NCBI GenBank assembly: GCA_947311845.1 | Contig: CAMZMU010000027.1 | Coordinates: forward strand, 72,024,184-72,088,183 | Length of the DNA stretch: 64,000 bases | Direction: 5' to 3' | DNA from: Poa pratensis | Lineage: Eukaryota; Streptophyta; Magnoliopsida; Poales; Poaceae | Part shown: piece by piece, positions 11,581-23,454 of the stretch | Layout: every line of letters begins with the position of its first letter | How positions within the stretch are numbered: the first letter of the stretch is position 1 | The notes under the pieces: model-generated | The model's database searches: none | What the model was told of the DNA's origin: nothing | Seen by the model: the letters and a program-made list of their open reading frames with translations, nothing else | Made by a program: the position numbers and the translations under genes

Positions 11581-12579
11581 TGTCGGAGAATGACTCCCAC
11601 GAAACAGGGGCAGTCACACTCGCGAAGAGAGTTCGTGTAAGGGGCTGAACACGACGTCAATCAACCCTCATCCGGCGCGGCGACGCTGCTCGTCGTTCCT
11701 GAGGAGGGACATCACGGCAGAGAGAGACACGGCGTGTACCCAGGTTCACGGCCCTCTTGTGGAGGTAAAACCGCTACGTCCTGCCTGTCTGTATTGCTGC
11801 TTGTAGAGGTTACAGTACAGCGTGCTTGCCGAGGGCACAGTTGTGGCAATGGCGCGTACAAGGGGAGGGAAACTACTGTCTTCTTCTCCCTTGCGCGCAA
11901 GTAGCTAGACTAGGAGTAAAATGTGTTCCCCCCTGTTAGGGTGGTGCACCAGCTCCTTTTATAGGCGCCCCGGGCCTCCTCCCTGTCCTTGTGCAGCAGA
12001 GGGGCTACCACATGGCGACAACGGTCGGGAGCTCGGTGTACCGCTGCTTGGGCGTCCATGAGCGCGGTCCATGGGCACAAAAGCTGAGGCCGCAGCAGAG
12101 AGGCCGCCGTCCATCCACGGTGACGTCGCGTTCGGCGCGTAGCGCCGGCCTGCTCCCTTATCACCAAAGAGGAAAGCTTGGTGGTCTGCGCCGTTGCCCC
12201 TGCTTTGTTGACTCCTTTATCACCAAAGTGGGACTGCAGCTCCGTCGTCACTCTGCGCAGAGGTGCGGTCACTCTGCGGCCACTGCGGAAGCCATGTGCG
12301 CTCCGCAGAGCTTGCTTTACAGTGAAGGAACCCTCGCGTGGGCGGGAACGCCCTGTGGAGGATTCTGCGTTGACTTCCCTTCAGGGAAAACTTCCTTGGA
12401 GAGGAGGCAGCGGAGTAGAGGCTCCACAGGCCTTAGCTGCCTCCTCAGGCCTCCGCGAGGCGATTCTGCCCCGCAGGCATCCCAGGCTTGCAGGCCTGGT
12501 CCTTAGCGAGATTCACTCGCCGAGTGTTGAGGGTTATAGAGGCCTGGCCCAGTACACCCTGGTTCTTACTGGGCTGACA
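11581..12579 (-). repeat. 5' LTR of the Gypsy element (999 bp, complete)
   Basis: The plus-strand read begins tgtcggagaatg at 11581 and ends ttactgggctgaca at 12579. It is flanked inside by the PBS and outside by LINE sequence. Bases 11985-12579 pair with window bases 1-594. Confidence 0.9.
11957..11963 (-). promoter_or_regulatory. TATA box of the Gypsy 5' LTR
   Basis: The minus strand reads CCTATAAAAGG here, in the middle of the LTR, oriented toward gag. A GC-rich stretch precedes it. Typical core promoter for a plant LTR. Confidence 0.55.
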
Positions 12580-13650
12580 TCCATCATACTTATCTTCATA
12601 ACACTCTCTGCCAGAATTGTTGTATGCGGCGTCCAAATCTTAATCTTCATGTTGCAAGAATTGATTAAGTCCAAGGAATCCGATTCAGTTATTACCGATG
12701 AACAACCCAGCCTCTCCAGGAGTTGGACGCCCCTAAGTAAGGTCATCGCCTCTGCGGCCGCAGCATCCAGCACATTATCGATCAAACTAGCCATTCCAGC
12801 CAAAACCTCCCCCATATCGTTTCGAAGGACATCACCAATCGATCCCATACCATTTGTGTGAAAAGATCCGTCAATATTCTGTTTGAGCTTACCCAGTAGT
12901 GGTTTTGACCAGCTGCCCACTTTTGGAGTTGCATTAGGTTTTTGCGCTGCCACAAAATTTGCTGTCAAAGCTTGTATCACAAAAGCTGTCCTGCTAGGAA
13001 TGGCTATTTGTTCACCTTTGATTGCTTCCTTTCTCTGCCACCAAATATACCAACATGCCACGGCAATAGTATCTTGTAAGCTCAAAGTAGCTAGAACCGG
13101 TGCCTTTTGATTCTTAGAACGCAAGATACACCCAAGGACAACCGAACCTGATTGATCCATTTTAACAATTTTATCAATATAGTCTCGCAAGCCCAGCTCC
13201 TTCCAAACTTCTCTAGCTCTATCACATGTAAATAGAAGGTGTTTTATATCCTGTGCCCCACGCAAACAAATAGGACATTGGGGGTGTACCTTGATATGCC
13301 GTGACGCCAGAATTGCCATACCAGGCACCGTACCATGAAGCGCTTTCCAATTTTTTTTAAAATTTTGCTTGGAACCTTCAATTTCCATAGACTCTCCCAC
13401 ATCGGATTAATATTAGATGAGCCTTGGCCATCTTTTCTTCTTGTCTTTGCCCCGAATTGGTGCCCCCATTCAGCATAGTAAGCCGACCTAACTGAAAACA
13501 TACAAGTCTTTGTTAATTGCCAAGCAGTAAAATCTTCCGTCAGATGTTCACTTAATGGAATTCTGAGAATTCTTTCTACATCAACTGGTAAAAACTTCTC
13601 CCGCGGTAAATTTTCATCCCAAGAGTTTGAAACCGGGTCCATGTGGTTGA
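12580..13650 (-). pseudogene. LINE ORF2 C-terminus: zf-RVT and RNase H domains, truncated by the Gypsy insertion
   Basis: The minus frames give the zinc-binding region of plant L1-type LINE ORF2 (FSVRSAYYAEW, ALHGTVPGMAILASRHI, CPICLRGAQDIKHLLFTC, REVWKELGL). An RNase H domain follows with NIDGSF (Asp), AAAAEAMTLL (Glu) and TESDSLDLI (Asp). Two frames are needed, with a change near 13345-13370. The domain stops abruptly at 12579, where the Gypsy LTR begins, so the last RNase H motif and the LINE 3' tail should lie left of the window. The right limit near 13650 is not sharp. The RNA-templated RT part itself is absent here. Confidence 0.75.
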
Positions 13651-15233
13651 AATTTTCTACATCAACTGATTGATATTAAAGACTTAGGTTGAAATTGAAG
13701 AGAGCTTTTGTATTTGTGCTGCAGCGTTCGAAAAAAAACAGATAATTGCAGACAAGTACACGGATTGCTTAGATTGCAGGAAAGATAGGAGGATGCGCGC
13801 CGACAATTTTTCCAGTTTTCGAAAAATAATAATATGAATATACAGATTATAAAATATTTTTGGATATTTTAATGTTCATAAACACAAACGACAATGGGTG
13901 AACATAGAAATTAAAAGATATGTAGGTACATTTGATTCATAAATAAGTTAGAAAATCTTGTAACAATCGTAACAACCTATAAAATAACCCCACCCCGACC
14001 GTGTTGGTAGATTATGGCTCAGTTCAAGAATAATTAACAAATTGTCTTGTGCTCATATTGTTTATAAATATGTAGAAATGATTACTATTTCCTATGTGTT
14101 AAAAATTCATAACCACGACATCATATACCGGTTGGTAAAACCTAAAAATGAAGTGAAAAATAAAACTAGTTTTGATTTCGAATTAACATCGTTAGTTCAT
14201 CGTGGTCGCAATGACAACCTACTTGTTGATATGCCTGCTTTGACATCAGCTAGAATTGAGTAGTATACATGTGGGTTAGATGGTCAGGTCAGTGATCACA
14301 TAATTTTTTTAAACGTTCAAATGATATGTTTGTAGACACGAAAAACAAGAATGGTCAACTAGCTCGCTAGGTTCATTAGTCAAATGAACATGCATTATCC
14401 TATATTAATTAGCGCACTGCTTTTTAAAATAGAAACGTGTTGTGCTTAACGATGTGAGTAACCAAAGGTTGACTCCCCCCCCCCCCCCCCCCCCCCCCCG
14501 GCGAAATATCACTAGTAATTCTTGCATTGAGTAACTTATTGAACTCTACATTGAGTTGTATGTGGGTTTTTACATAAAGATCCATCCCGCGTGAGCGTCT
14601 GTTCAAATATGTGTCAATTTCTCCCTCTGTCTTTTATACCATGACTTGTGAGCTTTTCATAAAGTATAAGGTTTCGTTTGATTTCCACCGAAGAAACTGC
14701 CAATTTTTGTGATGGTGTCTTAGGAGTACATTAGCACTCAAGTCATGTTATTTTTTTATTTTGTTGAAATAAGCACTCTAAGTCATGTTAATCAATGTCT
14801 CTAGTTATGTTCTTTGGACTACATGCATAGAATGGGCCGTGCACCGAAAATATCTTTGTACTATCACCCAACGGGAACCTTTTTGGAATATATACTCACA
14901 TGCTTTGCTCAGACCCGTAAAAACAGAAGAAGGGCATCAAATGCTCCTGCAGCGAGCAAGATCGGCGTCGTACAGAAGAGAGCGTGGTGTACGCGCGTCC
15001 AAGTAAATGGACATCCATGTGGCCATGTGGTACACAATACCATGCCAGTCGGCACGTCCAAACACGGACGCCCCGGCGGCCGAAGGGACACAAGTCCTCA
15101 ATCGTGGCGAAGCCACGTTAACTAGAGGTCTAGAGGTAAAGAGCTGTGGCCTGTGGGCCGTTCAAGTAACCCGGTGGAAAGATTTTAGTAAAAAAAAAAT
15201 CCCATGCAAGTGTACAGGCATGTAAAACAACCC
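13651..15233. other. AT-rich intergenic stretch without supported gene
   Basis: No ORF with plausible codon structure and no recognisable domain. It contains a 25-bp homopolymer of C at 14475-14499 and otherwise unique-looking AT-rich sequence. Confidence 0.4.
14475..14499. repeat. Poly-C tract (25 bp)
   Basis: Uninterrupted run of C following ggttgact. Long C/G homopolymers are rare in plant DNA and error-prone in sequencing. Confidence 0.9.
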
Positions 15234-15859
15234 CACTACCAGAGAGAGCTCCCCCACGGGTGTCGCTACCCGAATCAAAATGTCGTCGGCGGTGTGTGGT
15301 CTCGGATGCGCGTCGCTCTTCGACTACGTCACGACACAGTGCTGCGGTTTAGAATCGGTTGATCGGACCTTTTGATTACGCCAGAGGTGGTCTCCTGCCG
15401 TAATGCCCTGCTCCTTCTGGTGGTCGATTGCTTGGGCTGATGGGGGTTGTGGCTATTCTTGTCAAGCAACAGTCACTGAAGTTTATCAGAGTGACCTCCT
15501 GTTTTTCCCTTCATGTGTGTTAGTGTGGTTGTTGTTCTTGTTTTTTGCTCCCCTTTGTCCCACTATGTAATTCTGGTTCACTTGAACCCTTAAACTGAAA
15601 AAAATGAATACAATTCAGGTGGAGGGTCTTCTCCCTCCCCTGGTGACCATTCAAAAAAAATGTCGTCGGACTGCAGTCCCTCTGCTATCTTTAGTGTCGC
15701 CCGCGCGACAATGGGGAATTGTCTCCCACTTCACCTTGTAATTTTGGGTTACGGTCATGAATCCTGATACTGTCGCTATATTAAAATGTCGACGTTGCCA
15801 CAAGCACAGGCGGTGTCGCTAAATGTTGTGACCCTAGCACACCACTGCATGTTGTAGTG
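15234..15859. mobile_element. Candidate short CACTA-type (MITE-like) element, carrying a LINE insertion
   Basis: The left end reads CACTACCAGAGAG and the right end is the reverse complement of CACTACAACATGC. Tgtcgc motifs recur near both ends (15261, 15695, 15772, 15813) like subterminal repeats. Without the LINE at 15290-15660 the element would be about 240 bp. The 3-bp flanks are ccc and cac, so the TSD is imperfect and the call is tentative. Confidence 0.35.
15290..15660 (+). mobile_element. 5'-truncated LINE 3' end with poly(A) and target-site duplication
   Basis: About 370 bp ends in attcaaaaaaaa. The flanks repeat aaaatgtcgtcgg: 15277-15289 before the insert and 15657-15669 after the tail (9 bp excluding the A run). 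Poly(A) plus variable-length TSD is the signature of LINE-type target-primed retroposition. No coding sequence remains. The body (acttgaacccttaaactg and the ctccctcccctggtgacc segment) looks like a plant L1 3' UTR. Confidence 0.7.
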
Positions 15860-17356
15860 CACAAGTCGTTGATATAATACTTACAGAAGGACCTATCCGT
15901 AAATATTATATCCCTCAGAGTAGTACAACAGAAACATAGCTGGTCCAAGGTAACACTATAGGATTACATCTCTATTCAATACAAAATCTCGAGAACCTCT
16001 TTTACATGGAAGAAGTCTCGCGCAAATAAAACACCAAAAAGATCCAAGTCGTATCACTAAGCTGGATATCAGCTCTATCTCTAATTCCTATTCCACTACT
16101 GCTGTTGTGACAACCCTACTCTAATCCATCTGGAATATCTTTATCTAGGTTGTACTCCTCCTTCCAAAATGATGTTGTCTCCTGCATCGACAGTGTTGTC
16201 GTCATATACACTTGGGCAAGGTTGTCGTCATCTTTCTGTCGGTGAAGTAGCAGTTGACTCCTTCAAGATCCACCAGGTGGGTTTGGACTCCTTGTTGAAG
16301 ACCTCCTCGCCGTCGTCATGGATATCTATCATCTCCTTGAATGGCTCCAAAAAGTCTAAACAGGGGGTCAACAGGGAAAATGTGAGCAACACGAGCGTTA
16401 CTCAGCAAGTTCAACTTATAGGCAATAAGGTGTTTTATGCACTAGCTACTGCCATGACCAACGGTCGTAGGCATAATGCAAGTTTTGGAAAACGTTTCTT
16501 CAAAGGTCCAAGTCTTATTTCAGAAAACTATGCTCACAGCCTCCACGGGTTTATAGTCATCACTTGGGACGCCTTTCCCGCCGCGGTCTGTAGTTCCTTC
16601 CGGGAACACGGATGTGACAGCCACAATTTTTTGTTGTTGACTCCACAAAGCTGTGTAACTTTACCCATGAAAGAAACCCAACCTTGTTGCCTTTCCGGGT
16701 TGCAATCCCCGTCCATACTTCCATGGTATGGGGTCAGGTATGAGTCCAAAGCCAATGATTGCCCCTCTCCGCACAACACATATCCGCCCATTTGCGGCGC
16801 GACCGGTAACAAAGACCGATATCCCGCCACCCCTCCCGAGCTTCTATTCCAATCACCCCGTCAGGTGGGAAGGTCACGCGCTTCCACGCTATTGGCTGCC
16901 GCAACGGACACAACCAGGTAATAGCCAGCCGAGGATATGTGAATGAGAGAAGATAGCAGCTGACTTTACCGTCCATAGCAGATCTCATGGTAAATGCTTC
17001 GATACGGTGCGAGGATCACTGTGATATTGGTAATTAATCCTAGGTATATACTTTCCCGTACGATGGAACCTCTACCAAGATATCCATACCATACCATGGT
17101 TCCATCGCCATCCAAACAATATATATATAGCAATTCACATCATTCCAAAATAGTTTTTCTTTTTCAATGCAATGATAATAATATGTTTTTGAAAATAGTT
17201 TTTATAAAATAGTTCAATAAGGATATGCAAGACTTGCCTGTGGTAGAAATGGCCGTTCAACTCTTCAGGGTTCTAGGGTTTGCGGTAAAACACCGAATCT
17301 GAAATAGCAAAGTAATCCTGATAAGGACTACTGAAAACTCTAGCAGCATGCTATTA
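15860..17356 (+). mobile_element. Probable internal region of a LARD-type LTR element
   Basis: No domain-bearing ORF. Segments such as cgttactcagcaagttcaac and the actttaccca-containing block resemble the non-coding internal domain of large retrotransposon derivatives in Triticeae. It directly precedes the 4.2 kb LTR-like unit. The 250-residue open frame at 16169-16921 has no recognisable domain and I do not call it a gene. Identification is by recollection of sequence type only. Confidence 0.35.
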
Positions 17357-20300
17357 TGCATCGTCACCCCAAAATTCTCACGTTGTGGATTTTAAGGCTT
17401 CTTGAGTGTTCGGGAGTTTTAAATTATTTAAAGAGTTTTGCAACAATTTTCACGAGGAATAAATTTAAAGCGATTAAATTAGAATAGTTCAATGTAATTG
17501 GACTTCAAGACTTTATTTTCCCATATTATTTTGTTTTAAGAAAATAGTTTTTGAAAAAGAATTTCAAGTCATTTCCACTTAAGGATCTTTGAATTTTTCA
17601 TCCACGAAATACTTTTCAAAAATTCAAATACAATTGACCGTAAAACTCCTCATATTTTGTAGAGTGTGTTTCATATTTTTAGTTGATTTTTGTGATCTTT
17701 ATAATGGTGTTGAAATTGAATAATTTGGATTTGGCAAATTACCAAAATGCCCCTGTGTTTAATGGGTTGGACCCAACCATTTGGGCTGAGCCCAACACGG
17801 TACTGGGTCGAATCCAACCCAGTCAACCCTCTCACTCCCTCTCTGCTATCGCTCGATCCTCTCCTGGCGGTGCGTCGCCGCCGTGGTCGCCTCGCTCGGT
17901 TCCGGCCACTCCGGCCGTCGCCGCCGCTCCCAGCGCCTGCGCTGCTCCGCCATGGTATCCGACGCCGGTCCTCGTTGTACCGCCTCCTTTCTCTCGCCCG
18001 TACACCCGATGCTAACCCTAGCCGCCATGGCTCGGGTCGCCGGCGCGATACCGCGCCGCCGCGCCTCCTACTTCTTCTCCTCGAGCCTCTGCTCGACCTC
18101 TTGCTCGACCCCGCCTCCGTGTGGTCTACCTCAACCTCGACGCCGGCGGGATGGCAGTGCCACGACTGCAACCCCGACGTCGCCTTCGCTGCTGTTGCTC
18201 GCTCTCCTCTGCCAACTCCGGTGCTCCTGGTGCTCGAGAGCTTCCTCGACATGCTACTGCCAGTGGTGTGGTTCGGCGTAGGTTGATGCGCCGCTGCTGT
18301 GGTGCTCCATGTGCCGCCATTTCCGTGGTACTCGTCGGTGTCGTCCTCGCGGTAGCTTCCGCCGTGTTAGCGTGAGCACTGCCTCGCCACGCCACGGTGT
18401 TCGTGCCTGAGCATCAGGTAAAGTCCAACTCTCCTCTGTGTCCCCTCACTGGATTCATCTCGCTCTTGGTATAGGACATGGTTAAGATTATTCCTAGCTG
18501 TTCTAGGGTCTCTCGTACTGCTCTAGTTCATCCAGGTGATGAACTAATGCTTGAAATTATACTGATGGTCTCGGACTGTGGATTAACTGAAGAAAGTTTT
18601 CAGTTTGGTCACTAGTTGTTACTGTCATTTAGTTTTAGGGAATAAATCTAGATGATTTGCTCATCCAGATGATGTTGTGGATGCTTTATTAAATCCTGGT
18701 TGTTGCTAGTGATCACCAGATATTTTGTATAGATGATGTAATTGAGTGGTGATACTTGTGTGGTGCAAAATGACTCTGTAATCGATATCTTGCATGATTT
18801 GCTCACTGGAATGCTTCTTATGAGTGTGTCCAGAGCTTAGATCCATGCCAAGCATGATCTGGTGATGCTATTATTTCTGAAACGATTTAAGAAATGTATT
18901 CCTGGAAAGATTTGGCTATTTAACTGATATGAATAGATCATGTACTTGATTTCTCAGCCTAGCCTATGATGCAAAGGCTGAGGCAAAGATTTTTATAAGA
19001 GCAGATATTTATACGGTGGATTTTGTTATTCTCTAGGATGAGTTATGCATAGCATTTCTATGCAGATCTGAGAGATACCCTTCTTATTATCCTCCTAGTT
19101 GAGATATAGTTGAAGGGAAGTTGGAATGGTTGAGAAATGTATTCATGGATAGATCTGGATGAGGAAACTGATAAGAACAGATTTATGCTTGCTTAGATTG
19201 TGTTGAAGACTTTTTATGCTTTCATGTGCTTCTTTCAGTGTACAGATGTGCTGGGATCAAGTTAATCCAGTGAAACTGGTTCACTTGTCTTTGTGTCAAG
19301 AACAGATGTGCTGCCTTGCTCTCCTCTCTTTCTAGCATTGTCCTATCATTTACAGAACTTGCTAGAACCTCTCATCTACCTAAGACACTCAAAGAATCAA
19401 CCTGCTGCTGAAGAGAAGCATGTGTCTTGTGGAAAATGATGAAAACTTGTTTCTTGTGGCTTGCTTGGTTGCTCCTCCTCTTGCTAATGACCTGCTCCTC
19501 CTCTTGTGGTTAGCCTGCTCCTCCTCTTGTGGTTAGCCTGCTCCTCCTCGCTGCTTCACCTATTTCCTAGTTGATCTAAAGATTGGGCAAGATCTGGTAG
19601 AGTTGTAGGTGTTCTTGAGCTGTTCTGGCTGATCTAGGAAGATTATTAGTTGCTCGATTCGTTGCTGGTGTATTTGTGCTAATGTAGAGAACATATGGTG
19701 CGGCTGGTGCTTGTTGGAAATGTGTTTGTGAGCAAATGAATTTTCTAGAATGGGTGTTGTGTTGTTTATAAGCTGCTGGCTGATTGTTGTGGTGTTGCCA
19801 CACAACTAGATGACTCTTGTTTTGCAAAGATGAGTAAGCTACTTGTTGTCAAGCTCTCATACTTAGGCATTTCTTGAGTTTCAAGTTGAAGTAGATATTT
19901 TGGTTTGTGGATAACTCTCCTATGTGGCATGCTCATCCACTCAAGCTTTTCATTACTTGGGGTTCAAGTAGATTTAGATATTTTGCTTGTGCATAGAGAT
20001 GAATTGTCATTGATCTTATCTTCCTGTAGGATTTGTGTTTGAATAAGACAAGTGGTAATTGTTGCTAGATGGACTTGTGGGCTTATTCTCTTTTGTGGGC
20101 TTGTGATAAATTGGTGGCTTGCAAGTTATGGGTGGTGATCAAGTGGGTCGACTTTCAATTTCAGATTTGTGGCCTTTACAATTTGGCTTATTTCCTTCTT
20201 TGCTAATTAATATTATTTGAGAACATTTCCATTTCCATGTGGGCTTTGTTCTTATTGGTTCTTGATACCAATAGAGAACAATTTAATTGTGGTTTTGCTT

Positions 20301-21557
20301 TAATAGGAAGTTGACTAGATTGGAGGGATGCAAAGATGTTGCCTTGTTGACTAAAGATAATTGGATCAATACTATTTGCCTTTGCCCATGTTGCCTTTGT
20401 TGCTTGCTCAAATGGATCAACGTTGCCTTCTTATCCTTGCTGTCTATTTGCCTCTAGATGATCCAAATGACCCAAAGTTGATCCATGATCCATTGCTGTC
20501 TTAGATAAAATTCCCTCTAGTCACCACTTGGGTATTAGGACAAGTTCCTAGTATCCAGTAGTCGAATTCCAACACAAAGTTGCCTCACCCTTGTGGTGAA
20601 GGCATACATTTTAATTAAGAAACATTTCTTGTGTCTTTGTTTTGTTTTAGATGATTTTCAATGGCTTCATGTATGTAAAAACAAATTGTCAACAAGGGGG
20701 CCAGCCTTGCTTCCATCTTCTTTTACATAGCACAAAACTTTTGAATTTCATAATTTCCAGAGAAGTTGATAAGAACAGATGCTTGCTTAAATTCCTTTCT
20801 TTCTGTTCTTCTTCTTTTGTTGATATGCAGGTGTCAAGAATAAGATTTGGGAGATAAGAAGATCAAGATAAGTTGAGAAGATCCAAATGGTATGAAGATC
20901 GAGTTTAAGATTTTGTTTAGGAATTTATTTTATTCTCTTGTAAATTCCTCTCTTTGGATGAGATATGTACTTGTTCAATTAAAGGTGTAATATTTATTAT
21001 TCTTTTGATGTCATCTTATAAAGTTTGATTTTTATCCATATGTGTATCTTGCAACGACTATGGACATTTGTATTAGGAATTTGGAATGTGTGTAATGGTA
21101 GGATGAGATGTGTGTGTAAGATAAGATGATGACCTTAGATGAAGAATTGATTCTTATATGATGATATTTTGTGTGAATGATGTAATGAGATGATCATAGA
21201 TATGGAATGAGATTGAATGATTATATATATGCTCTCTGTGTGTTATATATCTTGTCATATCTTGAATTGTGCTCAAAGTTTTAGAGATTTAGGAAAGGTC
21301 ATGTCCAATTCTGGAGTGTCGAGGAGTGCCTCGACAGATGATCCTAGTTTCTAATTAATTCTTTTAAAGATCATGTCGAAGTTTATCGCACTCAACATGA
21401 TGATCTAAACACTAATTCATCGAGTCGAGAGAAACATCGATCACTTTGCATCGTTTAATTTAACGCGCCAAAATTTCCCGCATTTTGAGATGCACGCTAT
21501 GCAAATGCACAAATCATTTTTCTACCCTTCCGACTCTCTAAACTGTGGGGTATTACA
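17357..21557 (+). repeat. LARD-like long LTR (about 4.2 kb), possibly Sukkula-type
   Basis: The unit starts TGcatcgtcaccccaaaattctcacg and ends gtggggtattacA, resembling the ...CCCCAAAATT / GGGGTATTACA ends of some large Gypsy LTRs. It holds a GC-rich 5' exon-like part (17750-18417), a long AT-rich stretch and a 3' exon-like part (20831-21000). Flanking 5-mers do not match as a TSD and no second copy is in the window, so it may be a 3' LTR with a lost partner, or a remnant solo LTR. LARDs with LTRs above 4 kb are known in barley and wheat; this assignment is inference. Confidence 0.4.
18418..20830 (+). other. Intron-like segment inside the long LTR
   Basis: The donor context is catcag/GTAAAGT at 18418. 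The acceptor is a strong polypyrimidine tract (ttctgttcttcttcttttg) followed by atatgcAG at 20829-20830. The predicted intron is 2413 bp. Upstream lies a CpG- and CT-rich leader with gtcaaccctctcactccctc. Downstream are about 170 bp and an AT-rich possible polyadenylation region near 20990. Confidence 0.4.
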
Positions 21558-22374
21558 CTAAAGCTAATAAACTAAGTTAGAAGTAGATTTATGTGTCAGG
21601 GTTTGACGAGTTGGATGGCCAAAAGGCCTCCAGTTCTGCCCAAGACCACGAGCTATAATCAACTGAAAGGAACTTGGTGCTGAGTTATTATTCCTGAGTT
21701 TATTATCGGATCCTAGTTTAATTCAAGGGAAAATCTATGATTATGTCGCCAGAAGCGTAATGACAACATGTGCCGCCATGTTCTAGCACATTTGCACATG
21801 CACGGGGCTGGGTCTCTCTCACACCCACTTTTCTGCCGGTAAAGACAGGCGGGAGCAATATATAAGCTTGTGATAATATCATCTCGTACACTTTTGCTTT
21901 CCTACCAACAATATAATGTGCCACTGTGTTTGTCGGCTAAGCATGCAAGCTCTTTCAAGCCATTTCTGGCCGATTAAGGGCGTCCAATGGTCAATAAAAT
22001 TGTTTCATCTTGTATATTTCGCGTCTCCTCCAAATCAGTCAAAAGATATTTTGCCCTATAGTTTACGTCTGGAAATTTATCAAATTATGGGTGGTTAAAA
22101 TTAAACTAGAATACATGTGATTAGTAGATGGCATCTTGTATAATAAATATCTTATATTTTTTACTAAGAAATCATCATTTACAACTAAGAGAATGCAATG
22201 TTTTTTCCAGTTTTATCTCTTCCCAAGAAAAATTCCAAATGGCGCAATTGGTAATTGTATGTGCCCTAACAATAAGAGAACATTGAATATACTCCTATGA
22301 ATAAAATGGAATTTCAAATTTGTTCTTCTTTTCATAGCCAATGCATGGTCTTACATTTGGGTCTAAGACATTGG
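21558..22374. other. Intergenic, no supported feature
   Basis: AT-rich sequence between the LTR-like unit and the duplicated thioesterase upstream region. Short open frames only. Confidence 0.4.
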
Positions 22375-22623
22375 CAAAAAAATTGCTCCATTATTTTGCA
22401 GCTCTTATCACATCTCTGGTCCCGATTCGGCCTGGCAAAGGATTTGGGCCAGACTTACAGCCCATATCCACCGCACGCCATGACGCAGGCCGAGAAGTAA
22501 CTCATGGTGTCCGTTATCGTCTTCCACATCTCGTCATATCTGCTCCGAGTTTCAGTTCAGCAAGTACAGACAGACGCACCGCCCGCCAACAACCACGCCA
22601 TGGCCGGCGCCGGCGACAGCTAG
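22375..22623 (+). pseudogene. Duplicated 5' end of the thioesterase gene (non-functional)
   Basis: Bases 22375-22616 repeat the promoter, leader and first codons found at 23455-23742, with scattered substitutions and small indels. The copied start codon is at 22600 (MAGAGDS), and a TAG closes it at 22621-22623 after seven residues. Exons 2 and 3 are not present downstream of this copy. It may still carry a working promoter. Confidence 0.75.
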
Positions 22624-22748
22624 CTTCGATCGTTTCAATCCGGGCTAGCTAGTTTTTTTTGCACGAAGAGCTAGCTAGCTTGTACTAGTGTAACAATCAA
22701 GGGATCACGTACTACTGTAGCTGATCACGTACGAGTGCTAATGTGCTA

Positions 22749-22997
22749 CTCCCTCCGTTCCAATGAATACGGCCTATATTCTTTTGAGAAAGTCAAGTTA
22801 AGTAAATTTTGACCAAACTTTTTGATAAAATTATCAATAACTATAATATTAGATGAATATCATGTGAAAATATATTTCATGATGCATCCAACCATGTTTA
22901 TTTTGTATTGTACATGTTCATAATTTCTTCAAAAAACTTAGTCAAACTTCACATTGTTTGACTTTTCAAAAATAATATAGGCCTTATTCATCGGTAG
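22749..22997. mobile_element. Stowaway-like MITE (249 bp)
   Basis: The left terminus is CTCCCTCCGTTCC and the flanking TA dinucleotides are at 22747-22748 and 22998-22999. The right terminus read backwards (CTACCGATGAATAAGGCC) matches the left inner sequence (TTCCAATGAATACGGCC) with mismatches. AT-rich centre, no ORF. Confidence 0.7.
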
Positions 22998-23273
22998 TAT
23001 CGATCAAGCTACATACAACTACGCGTGTGGCCGGCTTAAATCGATTTAGTGATTTAAAGCCAACAATTACGATCACTCGTCGTGAATCGGCGCCTACTTT
23101 TCGGTCGTTTGGTGTGAGCGTTCCGGAGAACAAAATAGCGCAGCTACGCTGGCATTTACCAACACTTACAAAGATATTTCCTTTTCACATAATTTATCAG
23201 GGGTAAAAGAGTCTTTTTACTATTCAAAATTAGGAAAGGAATGAAATTAAACTGTCAAATTGGGAAGAAAATA

Positions 23274-23395
23274 CTCTCTCCGTTCTAAATTAGATGACTT
23301 CCATTTGGACAAATGTGGATGTATCTGTACTTATAACATGTCTAGATACATCCACATGTGGGCAAATGGAAGTCATCTAATTTGAAACGGAGGAG
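23274..23395. mobile_element. Stowaway MITE (122 bp) with near-perfect foldback
   Basis: CTCTCTCCGTTCTAAATTAG at the left is matched by its inverted complement at the right (ctaatttgaaacggaggag). The inner arms gacttccatttg and caaatggaagtc pair exactly. TA duplications flank it at 23272-23273 and 23396-23397. Confidence 0.88.
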
Positions 23396-23454
23396 TACTT
23401 TTCAGGGCAAACAGGGAAGACGATTTTAAGAAAGGGCCGAATAAGGAATTCTCT

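Larger units (their letters stand above)
1..12579 (-). mobile_element. Ty3/Gypsy LTR retrotransposon, Tat lineage, nearly complete, coding capacity broken
   Basis: The element is read on the minus strand: 5' LTR 11581-12579, PBS, gag, protease, RT, RNase H plus a second archaeal-type RNase H, integrase, long 3' region with an antisense gene, PPT, then the 3' LTR (1-594 in the window; about 405 bp lie off the edge). The RNase H pair before integrase and an antisense ORF downstream of integrase are known traits of Tat/RIRE2-like elements. LTR termini are TG...CA and the right flank starts tccat, the expected 5-bp TSD (left partner outside). The two LTRs differ by four transitions and one 1-bp indel over 594 bp, so insertion is recent, yet gag-pol has several frameshifts and a nonsense codon. 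It is inserted in LINE sequence. Confidence 0.88.

Noticed and set aside
16169..16921. 250-residue plus-strand open frame
   Set aside because: No recognisable domain, repeat-like context, irregular composition; more likely chance in non-coding LARD sequence.
17671..18395. Several overlapping GC-rich frames on both strands
   Set aside because: No domain in any of them; they arise from the GC-rich leader of the LTR-like unit.
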